From: Nocardioides pini | GTDB lineage: Bacteria; Actinomycetota; Actinomycetes; Propionibacteriales; Nocardioidaceae | Length of the DNA stretch: 64,000 bases | NCBI RefSeq assembly: GCF_026712185.1 | Contig: NZ_JAPPUX010000002.1 | Span: 310,001-374,000, forward strand | Direction of reading: 5' to 3' | Part shown: positions 33,505 through 45,000 of the stretch, piece by piece | Layout: every line of letters begins with the position of its first letter | How positions within the stretch are numbered: position 1 is the first letter of the stretch | The notes under the pieces: generated by a model | The model's database searches: none | What the model saw: the letters and a program-made list of their open reading frames with translations, nothing else | Told to the model about the DNA's origin: nothing | Position numbers and translations under genes: made by a program

Positions 33505-35673
33505 CCCGTCGCCCCGACGGCGCCGCGCCATGCCGGCGACCAACGATGCCGGGTTGAGGTGTGCCCACCAGCGCCGCCTGGCCGGCACCGCTGCGACGAG
33601 CCGCCGGCGGAGGTCCTGGCAGGCGTTCCAGAAGTCATCCGACCGGTCGTCGGGAGGACCCGGCGCGAAGACCGCAGCGTCCGCCCGACGGGCGAGGTCG
33701 AGCCCGCTGCCGATGGCGCGTGCCTGAGCCACCCGGCTCCAACCCTCGGCAACGGGCGTGCCGCGGTCGCGGGCCGCGTCGAGCACCTCCTGCCAGCCGT
33801 TCACGTAGAGCCGCGACCACGAGGACGTACGTCGCCGGCGCGCCCGGCGCAGCAGCTTGACCAGGGGGACGAGCAACAAGGCCACGAGGGCCGCCGCCAC
33901 CAGCACGACCACGCAAGCGAGGGCCAGCTGCCAGGCGGGACGCCCCGAGACCGGGGACCCGTCCGCGTTCGTCGAACCGCTCGGAGGGCGGATCTCGTCG
34001 TCCTCGCCCTTGGACGCCTGGGCGAGCTGGTCGTTGACGAAGTCGCCCGGATCCGACGACGTCGGCGACGCACCCTGGTCGACCGGCGAGCCCAGGAAGC
34101 GCTCGGGATCGAGCGGCCGCCACGTGCCGTCGGCGAACTGCAGCTCGACCCAGGTCAGGACGTCGCCGTGGTCGACCACCCCGCGGCGCCCCACGTCGGC
34201 TCCGGTCACCACGCGCGCCGGAACGCCCAGCCGGGACGCGCCCAGCGCCATCAGGGCGCTGTACTGGAACGGGGTGCCGGTGACCCGGCGGGACCCGAGC
34301 ATCTGGCGGCCGAGGTCGTCGGGGGTCTGGGCGACGTCGACCTCATAGCGCACCAGGCCGTTGGTCCTCAGGTAGCGCGCGAGCAGCAGGACCCTCTCGA
34401 GCGGCAGCAGCTCGTCACGGGCGAAGGGTCGGAGGTAGTCGTCCAGGAAGGCACCGGCCGGCTGCGTCTGGTCCTCGGAGGGCTCGCGGGTGGCGTCCCT
34501 CCTCGTGAAGCCGCCGACCGGCACCACCGACTCGAAGCTGTAGGCGTCGCGAGCGTCCACGCCACCGAGGACCACGGCGCTGGCGGTCGCCTGGTTGTAG
34601 CGGACGTCGGCGACATCGGTACGTCCGGGGTTCCAGTCGAGGTCGATGCTCGTGAGCTCTCCCAGCATCGGAAGCCAGTCGCTGTCGTAGCCCGGCCTCA
34701 TCCTGACCCGCACCACGACCGTACGGCCCGGGTGCAGCGGCGCGACGTCGCTGCCGATGCGCTTGAAGGTGCCGTACCCCTCCGAACCGGGCGACTCCTC
34801 GGCAGGCACCCAGCCTTCGGGGGTGTAGAGGTCGAGCGTCGCGAAGCGCAGCCGCAGCCCGTCGGGCACGCCCCTCGCCCTGAACAGGACGTCGGCGCCC
34901 TCGGGCTCGGGTGGCAGCACTGATGACGCCGCTCCGGAGGCGAGGGGGCTCTCCTCGCGGCCGCGGAGCAGCACGCGGTCGGACTGGTCGGTGTCGGGGA
35001 CGAGCAGCGCCACGATGCCGGAGACGAGCGCCACCGTCACGACCGTCGTCAGCGGGGCCGCCAGCGACGCATGGACCCTGCCGGGGGCGGCGCCCTCCCG
35101 ACGTCGAGCCCGGACGGCGCTCCAGGCGACCAGCAGGATCCCGATGAAGACACCTCGCGGCACCAGGAGGGTCGGCACCAGGACCCCGAGTGGGATGGTC
35201 GCGGCCAGCGCGACCACGAGGGGCACGACCGGTGCCAGCGCCCGCGTCGTCCCCAGCGCCAGCCACGCTGCGGGAAGCGTGGCGAAGAACCCGATGAGGA
35301 ACGGGACGAGCGCCACCACGCCTGTCGGGTCCACTGGCGGCACCGTGCTGACCAGCGTCGTGGGTGCGTTCACCGCGTCGGCGTGCAGCCTGCTCATGGT
35401 GGCGAACGTCGGCAGCAGGTAGGGGCCCGGTTCGCGCAACGCCACCAGCGCGCCGAGGGGGGAGAACAGCACGACGGCGGCCAAGGTGTACCACCACCCG
35501 CCCTCGCGCACCCGGCTCGCGACGAGTGCCAGGACCAGGAGGACTGCCACAGGCACCATGCCACTGACCAGGTAGCGCCGGTCGGCGAAGGTGTCGTCCA
35601 GGATGGACAGCACGGCGAGCATCGCCACGAGGATCACGGCGACGTCGACGGTCGCCCCGCGTGCTCGGCTCAT
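33439..35673 (-). CDS. Membrane transglutaminase-like protein with degenerate active site
   Basis: 744-aa TgpA-like protein. Six or so transmembrane helices lie in residues 8-235, followed by an extracytoplasmic core with the transglutaminase-like fold (about 380-530), another helix near 610 and a cytoplasmic DUF4129-like tail. Family members have G-x-C, HAWVE and an Asp. Here the corresponding positions read GTPFQYS (P468 for Cys), LTWVE (L506 for His) and RPLDP (D522 kept), with normal spacing. It should therefore be a scaffold or binding domain rather than a protease or crosslinker. It is the last gene of the DUF3068-MoxR-DUF58 operon and overlaps DUF58 as ATGA. Confidence 0.87.
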   Translation of the reverse strand: MSRARGATVDVAVILVAMLAVLSILDDTFADRRYLVSGMVPVAVLLVLALVASRVREGGWWYTLAAVVLFSPLGALVALREPGPYLLPTFATMSRLHADAVNAPTTLVSTVPPVDPTGVVALVPFLIGFFATLPAAWLALGTTRALAPVVPLVVALAATIPLGVLVPTLLVPRGVFIGILLVAWSAVRARRREGAAPGRVHASLAAPLTTVVTVALVSGIVALLVPDTDQSDRVLLRGREESPLASGAASSVLPPEPEGADVLFRARGVPDGLRLRFATLDLYTPEGWVPAEESPGSEGYGTFKRIGSDVAPLHPGRTVVVRVRMRPGYDSDWLPMLGELTSIDLDWNPGRTDVADVRYNQATASAVVLGGVDARDAYSFESVVPVGGFTRRDATREPSEDQTQPAGAFLDDYLRPFARDELLPLERVLLLARYLRTNGLVRYEVDVAQTPDDLGRQMLGSRRVTGTPFQYSALMALGASRLGVPARVVTGADVGRRGVVDHGDVLTWVELQFADGTWRPLDPERFLGSPVDQGASPTSSDPGDFVNDQLAQASKGEDDEIRPPSGSTNADGSPVSGRPAWQLALACVVVLVAAALVALLLVPLVKLLRRARRRRTSSWSRLYVNGWQEVLDAARDRGTPVAEGWSRVAQARAIGSGLDLARRADAAVFAPGPPDDRSDDFWNACQDLRRRLVAAVPARRRWWAHLNPASLVAGMARRRRGDGSTGPEVRREDRGAGRQQPASA

Positions 35674-36847
35674 CGCATGCCCCGCGCCATCAGGTCGCGC
35701 AGCGCCGTGAGATCGGGCACGGACAGCTCCCGCAAGGTTCCGTGGTCGCGCACCTGGGCCTCATGTGCGCTGTCGGCGCGGACGACGAGCCACTCGCCGC
35801 CGCGGCCGAACCGGTCGGCGACGGACTCGAGCTGCACCAGCTCGCGCCCCGCACCGGTCACCTGGACCACCAACCCCGTGCCTCCCACGACGTCCGCCGC
35901 GTCGGCCGCGTGGGCCAGGTAGTCACCGTCACGCTCGGCGAGGCCGAACCGGCACGCGGCGTCGCTCATCGCGAGGGTCTCGCGGCTGTGCGCGAGGTGG
36001 GGGCCGCAGCGCAGGTAGGTGTCGAAGTCGTCGCGCACCGCGCGCAGCGCGATCGAGGTCGCCGTCGACACGGCGAGCTCGAAGTCGGCAGGTCGCGGGT
36101 AGGACGAGCGTGCGTCGTCGAGGAGGACGGTGACGTGTCCGCGCCGGGACTCGTGGAACTGCCGCACCAACAGCTCGCCGGCCTTGGCCGACGACCGCCA
36201 GTGCACGTGCCGCAGGTCGTCTCCGGGAACGTACTCGCGCAGTGCGTGGAACGCCAGGTCGCTCATCGACAGCTGCTGGCTGGTGGCGCCGTCCAGGTCG
36301 TTGGTCAGCCCACCTGCGAACACGGCGAGGTCGATGACGGCAGGCGAGACGAACAGGGTGACCGGCTCGCCCGACTCCGACCTGCGTGAGACCACCCCGA
36401 CCGGATCCGTCTTCTCGTACGTCACCGGCCCGACGACGTGGACGCCACGCGGAAGGTCGGGCAGGGACACGGCCCGATCGACGTGCCGGACGAAGGGGCC
36501 GAGTGACGGCAGCCGGAGGACCACGGTCTCCGGACCAGCCGGCACGAGCACCTTCGGGAACAACATCGGTGCCGCACCGGCCTGCACCTCGAGGGACACG
36601 ACAGGGGCCGGCGCGCCGACCTCGATGCGCTGCCGGCGCAGCGTGAGACGACAGGCCGGTGCGCCCGGGAGCAGCTGCCAGAGCAGCCCGACCGACAGCA
36701 ACCCGACCATCAGCACGGCGAGCTGGGTGAACTCCTGCCAGTGCAGCCACGACCCGAGCACCGCTGCCAGCAACCCGGTGGCGACGAGTCCTCGTCCCAG
36801 GGGGGTGAGCATGCCCAAGGGGCCGAGCAAGCGTCTTCCTCGGGCGT

Positions 36848-36851
<4 letters not shown>
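35670..36851 (-). CDS. DUF58 protein (vWA-like)
   Basis: 393-aa membrane-anchored DUF58 protein. Two transmembrane helices near the N-terminus (about residues 17-60) precede a beta-rich region. The conserved DUF58 core is LREYVPGDDLRHVHWRSSAKAGELLVRQF (about 220-248), followed by HVTVLLDDARSSY. DUF58 proteins usually work with MoxR ATPases as metal-binding vWA-like partners in protein maturation or assembly. GTG 36851 overlaps the MoxR stop as GTGA, and its own stop overlaps the transglutaminase-like start, so the three are translationally coupled. Confidence 0.92.
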
Positions 36852-37825
<974 letters not shown>

Positions 37826-37860
37826 CCCGGTACGGACCTGTGTCGCTCGTCGGAGGACTC

Positions 37861-38766
37861 TCAGGCGGCCTGGGAGTCGCGACCACGACCCGCGAACAGG
37901 AGGAACGCGCCGACCAACAGGCAGATGACGCCGCCGATGATGCCCACGAGGGGCACCGTCTTGGTCAGCAGGGTCAGGGAGCTGCCGTTGTCCTTCGCGT
38001 CCTCGACGTTCTTCGCGACCTGGTCGTCGGTGAAGGCCAGCTCCATGTCGAGCAGCGTCGAGCCGTCGGTGAGCTCGCGGACCTCGTGCTGGGTCTGGTT
38101 GACGATCGAGCCGGTGACGGGGTCGATCCAGATGTACTTGTCCTGTGAGTAGATGCCGTCCACGTCGGTGATGACCTCGGCCGGCTGCTCGTCGACCACG
38201 ACGTGGTAGCGGTAGGTCTCGAGACCGTCGATGGTCTCCGTGCCGTCGTACTCGGCGTCCACCGCCTCACCCAGGAGTCCGTCCCAGTACAAGTAGGTCT
38301 TCTTCTCCGCGTCGAAGGGCCACTTGTTGACCAGGCCCTCCTTCTCCTCGGCGCTCGGCGGGACGTAGGCGGCCTCGTTGACTGCGGTGGCATCGCGACG
38401 GTCGGTGGCGAACACGTCCGTCGACGCGGTGACCAGTCGCTTCTGGGGGTCGTCCGCCGGCACGCAGTCGGGAACGGTCCCGCTGCCGTCGTCGATCACC
38501 AGGCAGAGGGTGTTCTCGAAGACGATCACGTCGTCGTCGGAGTACTCCGTGTCCGCCTTGGTGATGCTGGTCGCCTGGATGTCGATGTTCTCGACCTCGC
38601 CCGTGCCGGGGTTCAGCTTGTCGGCGTTGCCCGACAGCTTGGTGACGCTGTCGGTGTCGAGCGGCGTCCGCTTGACCTGCCCGGGAGCCCAGAAGGCGGC
38701 CATGAGGCCGATGACGACCAAGAAGGTCCCGAGTGCCAGCAGCACCCAGCCAATGATCTTGCGCAC
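37861..38766 (-). CDS. DUF3068 (PorA-family-like) membrane protein
   Basis: 301-aa protein with an N-terminal helix (about 5-25, IIGWVLLALGTFLVVIGLMA) and a C-terminal helix (about 268-292, VGIIGGVICLLVGAFLLFA) bracketing an acidic extracytoplasmic domain. Motifs of DUF3068 include KRTPLDTDSVTKLSG near the N-terminus and the WIDPVTGSIVNQTQHE strand. A homologue lies in the Rv0224c-Rv0236A envelope region of M. tuberculosis (Rv0227c, from memory). The GTG start has GGGAGGG 9 nt upstream. It leads the MoxR-DUF58 operon and is divergent from the envelope gene at 38915. Confidence 0.87.
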   Translation of the reverse strand: MRKIIGWVLLALGTFLVVIGLMAAFWAPGQVKRTPLDTDSVTKLSGNADKLNPGTGEVENIDIQATSITKADTEYSDDDVIVFENTLCLVIDDGSGTVPDCVPADDPQKRLVTASTDVFATDRRDATAVNEAAYVPPSAEEKEGLVNKWPFDAEKKTYLYWDGLLGEAVDAEYDGTETIDGLETYRYHVVVDEQPAEVITDVDGIYSQDKYIWIDPVTGSIVNQTQHEVRELTDGSTLLDMELAFTDDQVAKNVEDAKDNGSSLTLLTKTVPLVGIIGGVICLLVGAFLLFAGRGRDSQAA

Positions 38767-38902
38767 GACGGATATCCCTCCCAGGAACGACGGGGTCGCC
38801 GAAGGCTACCAGCAAGTAGACAAGGTGTCTGTCATATCGCGACCGCAGTTGCAGAGCTCCTCCAGAGCATTCCGGGACCCGGCTCGCAGCGCCCTCCTAT
38901 GG

Positions 38903-38908
38903 GATAGT
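38903..38908 (+). promoter_or_regulatory. -10-like hexamer GATAGT, leaderless start
   Basis: GATAGT ends 6 nt before the GTG at 38915, with no ribosome binding site between. Confidence 0.4.
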
Positions 38909-38914
38909 GCAGCC

Positions 38915-40822
38915 GTGACGACGCAGCGCGAGCCCCTCCGTCGCGCGGTCACGGCGGGGGCCGTGCCGGATCGGGTGAGTCCGCCTGCTGCCGGTGGCGC
39001 GGAGGATCCGCTGGGCGCCGGCAGCGGGCGCCGAGCCGACCCGCTGCTCCTCGGCACGTGCATCGCCCTCGTGCTGGCCCACACGGCGTTCCGTGCCTGG
39101 GCGGTGCTCGGGGCGTGGTTCCAGGAGGACGACTTCGAGCTCCTGCGTGTCAGCCTCGAGAGGCCCCTAGACCTCGACTACCTGATGACCCCGCACAGCG
39201 GGCACCTGATGCCGTTGGGACGACTGCTCATCGACCTGTCCGTCGCGGGCGGCCTCTTCAACTGGCCGGCGACGGCCGCCGTCACCATCGCCTTCCAGGC
39301 CGCGGTCGCGCTCGCGTGCCTCTGGATGCTGCGCACGCTGTTCGGCATGCGTTGGGGCATCGTCGCCCCGCTGGCGGTGTTCCTCTTCTCCCCCATCTCC
39401 ATGCCCGCAACCGTGTGGTGGGCCGCGGCCCTCAACCAGCTCGGCCAACAGATCGGCCTGATGTGCGCGATCACCTGCTGGGTGATGTTCGAGCGCACCG
39501 GACGACGCACGTGGCTTGCGCTGGTCCTCGCGAGCGTGGCCCTCGCGCTCGCGGCGGACATCCGCGGACTCGCCATCCCACCCGTCCTCGCGGCCATCTC
39601 CTACGGCTGGTTCGAGACGGGCGGTCCGGTGCACCGGCTGAGGTCGATGCTCCGTCGGCTCTGGTGGGCCGGCGCAGTGGCGGCGGTGATCGGCGTGGGC
39701 ACCATCGCCTACTACGCGGCCTACGTCCCGCTGGAGACGATGGACCGCGACTGGGGCCTGCTCGGGCCGCTGGCCAGCAGCATGATCGGCACCGCGTTCA
39801 CCACCGGGATCCTCGGCGGGCCGTGGGCCTGGATGTCCCCTCAGGCTCCCGCTGCCTTCGCCGACCCTCCGGTGTGGCTGGCGCACCTGTCCTGGGTGGT
39901 GGTGGCCGCCGTCGTGGGCCACGCCTTCCTCGTCCGTCGTCGTACGCTGCGGGCCTGGGCCCTGCTCGCGGGGTACCTGGTCCTGCTGCTCGTCCTCCTG
40001 TGGTCGAGCCGCGCCCCCTACGTGGGCCCGATCGCTGGCGCGGAGTACCGCTACCTGACCGACGCCGCCGCGATGACCGCACTGGCCCTCGGACTCGCGT
40101 ACCTCCCCCTCGCCGGCGCGCCCGGCTCGAGCGAGCCGCGCGAGGCCCCGATGTTCACCCCCCGACTGCCGGTGGTCATCCCCCTGGCACTGGCACTCGT
40201 CGTCTCGGTGTCCGGCGTGTGGTCGTCGATCGGGTACGCCCGCATCTGGCACGAGTTCGTCGCACCCCGCGACTACGTCCGGACCCTGAGCGCGGCCCTG
40301 GACGAGACCGGACCAGTCGCGCTGGCGGACACCGGTCTCCCGCCCGACGTCGTCGCCCCGATCATCTGGTCGGAGGACCGCCTGCCCCGCCTGGTCTCGA
40401 TGCTGTCGCCGGAGTCGCGCTTCCTCGAGGCCGGGCACGAGCTGGCCGTCGTCGACGGCGACGGTGGCCTGGACGCGGCCGACCTCCACGTCGAGCGCAC
40501 CACCCTGCCCGGCGGCGTCGCGGACTGCGGATGGCAGATCGACAACGGGTCCTCACGGCTTCCCCTCGACGGACCGGTGATCGAGGGGGACTGGTGGCTG
40601 CGCGTCAACTACCTCGCGGAGGAGGCGAGCCCGATGACGGTGATCGTCGGGAGTGAGGGCGAGTCGGTCGACACGGCGCTCCGTCCCGGGCTCAACCAGC
40701 TCTACGTCCGGGTCGGTGCGGCCTTCGACTCCGTCCTCCTCCTGGGTATCGACCCGTCGATCACGGTCTGCGTCGACAAGGTCGAGGTGGGCCGCCTCGT
40801 CTCGGGAGCTCCCCTGACATGA
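38915..40822 (+). CDS. Multi-pass membrane protein, possible GT-C glycosyltransferase
   Basis: 635-aa integral membrane protein with about 11 transmembrane helices across residues 45-450 and a C-terminal soluble beta domain. The first periplasmic loop contains WFQEDDFELLRV, an acidic pair as found in GT-C enzymes that use polyprenyl-phosphate sugars, followed by HSGHLMPLGRLLIDL. I do not recognise a named family. It starts the envelope locus and overlaps the downstream acyltransferase by ATGA, so the two are coupled. Role inferred from context: building or modifying a surface glycan. Confidence 0.78.
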   Translation: MTTQREPLRRAVTAGAVPDRVSPPAAGGAEDPLGAGSGRRADPLLLGTCIALVLAHTAFRAWAVLGAWFQEDDFELLRVSLERPLDLDYLMTPHSGHLMPLGRLLIDLSVAGGLFNWPATAAVTIAFQAAVALACLWMLRTLFGMRWGIVAPLAVFLFSPISMPATVWWAAALNQLGQQIGLMCAITCWVMFERTGRRTWLALVLASVALALAADIRGLAIPPVLAAISYGWFETGGPVHRLRSMLRRLWWAGAVAAVIGVGTIAYYAAYVPLETMDRDWGLLGPLASSMIGTAFTTGILGGPWAWMSPQAPAAFADPPVWLAHLSWVVVAAVVGHAFLVRRRTLRAWALLAGYLVLLLVLLWSSRAPYVGPIAGAEYRYLTDAAAMTALALGLAYLPLAGAPGSSEPREAPMFTPRLPVVIPLALALVVSVSGVWSSIGYARIWHEFVAPRDYVRTLSAALDETGPVALADTGLPPDVVAPIIWSEDRLPRLVSMLSPESRFLEAGHELAVVDGDGGLDAADLHVERTTLPGGVADCGWQIDNGSSRLPLDGPVIEGDWWLRVNYLAEEASPMTVIVGSEGESVDTALRPGLNQLYVRVGAAFDSVLLLGIDPSITVCVDKVEVGRLVSGAPLT

Positions 40823-42066
40823 GCATCCACGACACCGACTCCGCACAGCAGGTCGACCACCTGCTCCACGACCCAAGCCGGGGCGCGACCCCGGTGTTCC
40901 CGGTGCTCGACCCGCTCCGCGCCGTGGGAGCCCTGGCGGTCGTGCTGACACACGTGACCTTCTGGACCGGCGACTACCTCCGCTACGGCATGGTCGGCAG
41001 GATGCTTCCCCGCCTCGACGTCGGCGTTGCCATCTTCTTCGTGCTGTCCGGGTTCCTGCTCACCCACCAGGTGCTGGCGGGGGCGGTGCGCGGTCGTCCC
41101 CACGACAGCACCCGGCGCTACTACTGGAAGCGGTTCCTGCGGATCTACCCGCCCTACGTGATCGGCGTGGTGCCGGCCATGCTGTTCGTCGGCGCCAACG
41201 CAGGAGCGGGCCCCGCCGACTGGCTCAAGGTCCTGACCATGACCGACATCTACTTCAGCGACACCTTGCGCCCCGGCCAGACCCAGATGTGGAGCTTGGC
41301 GACGGAAGTGTCGTTCTACGTGGTGCTCCCCCTTCTCCTGCTGCTGGCCGGGACGAGCCGTGGACGGCGCCCCACGACCCGTCGGGTCGCGTTGCTGGCA
41401 TCGGGCCTGGTCGTCCTCAACGTCGTCTGGACGTTGTTCCTGCTCGAGCCGGTGCGGGACGCGGGTGCCGCGCTGGCCGCACAGTGGCTACCCGGCTACC
41501 TCATGTGGTTCACCGCCGGCATCGCGCTGGCATGGGCCCACGTGCTGACCACCCGGCCCGGCGGCGCGCCAGGCCTCGGCTGGCTCGTCGCGCTGGCCCG
41601 CCAGCCGGGCGTGTGCTGGGCGCTGGCGCTGAGCCTGCTCGTCGTCGCCGCCACGCCGATCAGCGGCCCGATGCTCTTCGACACCCCGACCCCGGCAGAG
41701 GCGCTGACCCGTCAGGTCCTCTACGCCGTCATCGGTGGGCTGCTGGTCCTCACCGGGGTCTTCCCCGACCCGGCCTCCGGCTACGCGCGCGTCATGTCGA
41801 AGCGGTTGCCACGTCGACTGGGGCACATCTCCTACGGAGTCTTCTGTCTCCACCTGATCGTGCTGCACTTCGTCTACTGGGCGACCCCCTACACGATGTT
41901 CGAGGGCAACGACCTGCTTCCGGTCCTCGCGCTCACGCTGGTGATCACGCTCCCGCTGGCCGAGCTGCTCTACCGGTTCGTGGAGGTCCCCGTGATGCGC
42001 CTGCGCAACGTCGGCTCGCCCACGGCGAGAAAGAGCCCCCCGAGCGTGACCACGCTCAGGAGCTGA
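40819..42066 (+). CDS. Acyltransferase 3 family membrane protein
   Basis: 415-aa integral membrane O-acyltransferase with about ten transmembrane helices. Family motifs are LDPLRAVGALAVVLTHVTFW with the catalytic His near residue 45, FFVLSGFLLTHQVL, and YYWKRFLRIYPPYVIGVV. The late LGHISYGVFCLHLIVLHFV and LLYRFVEVPVMRLR (R/K-hydrophobic-E-P-like) are also typical. Such proteins add acetyl or succinyl groups to surface polysaccharides or lipids. It is coupled to the gene upstream. Its final 97 bp overlap antisense with the 3' end of aftD. Confidence 0.92.
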   Translation: MSIHDTDSAQQVDHLLHDPSRGATPVFPVLDPLRAVGALAVVLTHVTFWTGDYLRYGMVGRMLPRLDVGVAIFFVLSGFLLTHQVLAGAVRGRPHDSTRRYYWKRFLRIYPPYVIGVVPAMLFVGANAGAGPADWLKVLTMTDIYFSDTLRPGQTQMWSLATEVSFYVVLPLLLLLAGTSRGRRPTTRRVALLASGLVVLNVVWTLFLLEPVRDAGAALAAQWLPGYLMWFTAGIALAWAHVLTTRPGGAPGLGWLVALARQPGVCWALALSLLVVAATPISGPMLFDTPTPAEALTRQVLYAVIGGLLVLTGVFPDPASGYARVMSKRLPRRLGHISYGVFCLHLIVLHFVYWATPYTMFEGNDLLPVLALTLVITLPLAELLYRFVEVPVMRLRNVGSPTARKSPPSVTTLRS

Positions 42067-45000
42067 GGCCACGCGCTCGCTCCCGCCCAGTCCTGGCCCC
42101 ACGGCCGGACGAGGTAGAAGAACGACGCGATGACCACCATGCTCGCCAGGGCCACGTCACGCACGTCTGCGAGTCGACGGGCGGAGAGCAGCCTCCACGC
42201 CACCCATGTCGCCACGAGCACCGCGACTCCCGCCCAGCCGGCGAGCAGACCGGTCACGGCGAACGCCCCCACGGACCAGGTCCACGGGTGGATGCTCGCA
42301 GCGCCCACCGCCGGCGGGTCGTCCCCGGGCGGGCGACGCCACCAGAACAGCACGAGTGCCAGCAGGAGCAAGCCCGTGCCCAGCCCGATCGCGAGTCCCC
42401 ACCGGTAAGCGGTCTCGGGCGCGTACGTCTCGACCACCGCTCCGGTGCCACCCTCGTCGAGCAACCAGCCCTGCTGCCAGCCGTCGACGCGCACGGGAGT
42501 CAGCCCGACGCCGTCGCGGTCCGCGGTCCAGCCGCGGTTGCCGTTCTCGCGGAACGCGAGGACGGCCGAGCCGTCGGGGGCCACCGCCGTACGGGAGTCG
42601 GCGTCGTGGTCGGACCAGCGCACGGGCGTGGAGGTGCCGGGCGCGAAGGCAGAGTCGCGCAGGACGAGGCGGGTCGCGCTGAATACGTCGCTGCTCTCGA
42701 CGTCGACACGGTTGTCACCCGCAGCGAGTCGGACGACGCCCGAGCCGCACAACCTCGCCTGCACCTCTTCCCCGTCGAAGATGCGGGAGGAGGAGGTGGT
42801 GACGGCCGTCCGGAACACCTGTCCGTTGATCGTCACGTCCGGACCGCTCCCACAGGGGAGGTCACGCGAGGCCTGGGGCGGGGCCAGGGTCTCGAAGGGC
42901 GCTCCCTCGATGCGCAGCTCGCCGATCGCAGCGGCGAGCGGCGTCACCAGCTGGTCGAAGCCGACGCTGCTGGTGAAGTCGGTCTGCAGCACCTCGACGT
43001 CGAGGAAGTCGGTCCGCACCGGGGGGAACTCCGCGCGTCCTTGCTCGTCGAGGTCGACCTCCCGGGATCCGCCGCGGTAGGTCAGCAGGAGCCTCGTCGG
43101 CATCCGACCCGCGGTGTCGGGGTCCAGGCTCACCGACACGCCGCTGACCGGCGCGCGGCCGACCCAGCGGGTGCGCAGGGTCGGACGGAAGTCGCCGGTG
43201 GACGCCATCCACGCGGTGCCGGGACGTCCGTCCAGTGCGGCGAGGGCCGACGCGCGCACGTCGGGAACTGCTTGGCTCGACGACGTGACGCTGACCGGCA
43301 GGTCCTCCAGGAGCGCTTCCTCCACAGCTGAGCCAGGCCGGGGACGTACCCACACCTCGGGCTCGTAGACCGCCGACCCCGACAGCTCGAGCGCCCGGCT
43401 GAAGCCGGTGTCCTCCTCTCCCCCGACGTCGCGTCCCGGGAGGCACCGCACGTCACCGTCGACCTCGACGCAGCCGCTGCGGCCGTCCCGGGCGGCGGTC
43501 ATCAGGATCACGTCGGGCGTGCCCCAGACCGCGGGCGTCGACGGCATCCGCAACAGCTTGTCGACGGAGACGCCCGGCACCTCGACCTCCGCGATCGCAG
43601 CAGGTACGTCATCGGCCTGACCCACCGTCTCCACCCGGATCCACGAGGTCGGCCCCTCGGGGACCTCGACGATCGCCGACTCCGCGGGCCCCAGGTCGAC
43701 GGGGTCCGTGGCGCCGTTGTCGGTCACCACGCGCACCGTCTGGAAGGAGGCTGCGCTGACGCCGCCGACGAGCCGTACGCTCGTCACGGGCCGCGGCTCC
43801 TCGAGGGTGAGGGTCCAGGTCGGTCGCTCCGCTGCAGTGGGGTTCGAGGCCCACTGGGTCGACTCGTCACCGTCGATGGCGGCGTAGGCGGACTCCGCCG
43901 GTCGCGCACCTCCCGCACCGTTGGCATCGCCCATCGAGCTCGATGCGACCAGCGAGCGGGCGCCCACCAGCTCCGATCGGGTGCGCCACCGGTCGTCGTC
44001 GGCGTTGAGGTAGAAGTCCTTCGTCGGGTGGTCGCTGTGCCGCGGCTCGTCCGGGAGTGTCGTCGCCGAGTAGCCGTCGTGCAGCTGGCCGAAGAAGCGT
44101 TCGCGGTCGCGGTAGCCGTCGGTCAGGACGAGCGGCCCGTCGGGGGCGACCTCGGGATCGGCGTCGGACGCGAGGACCGTCGGTTGCTCGTCGAGGACCC
44201 CCGCGTCGGCCAGGTCCAGCAGCGACTCGGGTCCTCCGACGACGAGCGGCAGCTCGTCGGCCGCCACGGCGCCAGGACCACCGTCCACCACCTCGTAGAT
44301 CTCGATCGCCTGGTAGTCGGTCTGCCAGCCGCCGTTGATGACGTTGCGGTCGCCGTCCTCCTCGAAGTGGGCCGGTGAGCCGAGGTTGGGACCGAACCCC
44401 TTGGTGCGACGCAGTCCCGGCGAGCCGTCGAGCGCCTGGTGGAGCAGGACCGTGTCGGGGATGTCGGGCGCCTTGATGACGTCGTTGCGCACGACGAGGT
44501 ACTCGACGCCCGCCCGCGCGAGGAACGGGGCGAGTCCGCGGGAGGGGCGGCCCTGCGTCAACCGTTCCTCGATCGCGTCGAGGGCTCGGATGTTGCCCGG
44601 TGGCACGAAGGGGATGTTGGACCGCACACCGAAGCGGCCCTCCTCGACGAGGAACTCGAGCGGTTCGTCGTTGGTGGAGCCCCACACGAACTGGGCGACG
44701 CCGATGCCGGGGGACATCAGCGCGGCGCCTTCCTCGTCCCGGGCGTCGAGCCAGGCACCCGCCTCGATCCAGTAGCCCGGCACCTCGGCGACGAGGTCCG
44801 AGGGAGCCATCCGCCCCAGGATGCCTGGCAGGGCCCCGCCGATGATCGCGACGACCGTCAGCCCCGCCACCGATCGGTAGGCCGCGGGTGAGTCTCCCGC
44901 GGCTGCGCGGGCCGGCACCCCTGCCGCGCGCCCGCCGGGCGGCACGGCGACGGCTGGGCTGGTCGAGCGCTGCGACGCCAGCGCGTCGAGCAGCAGGGCG

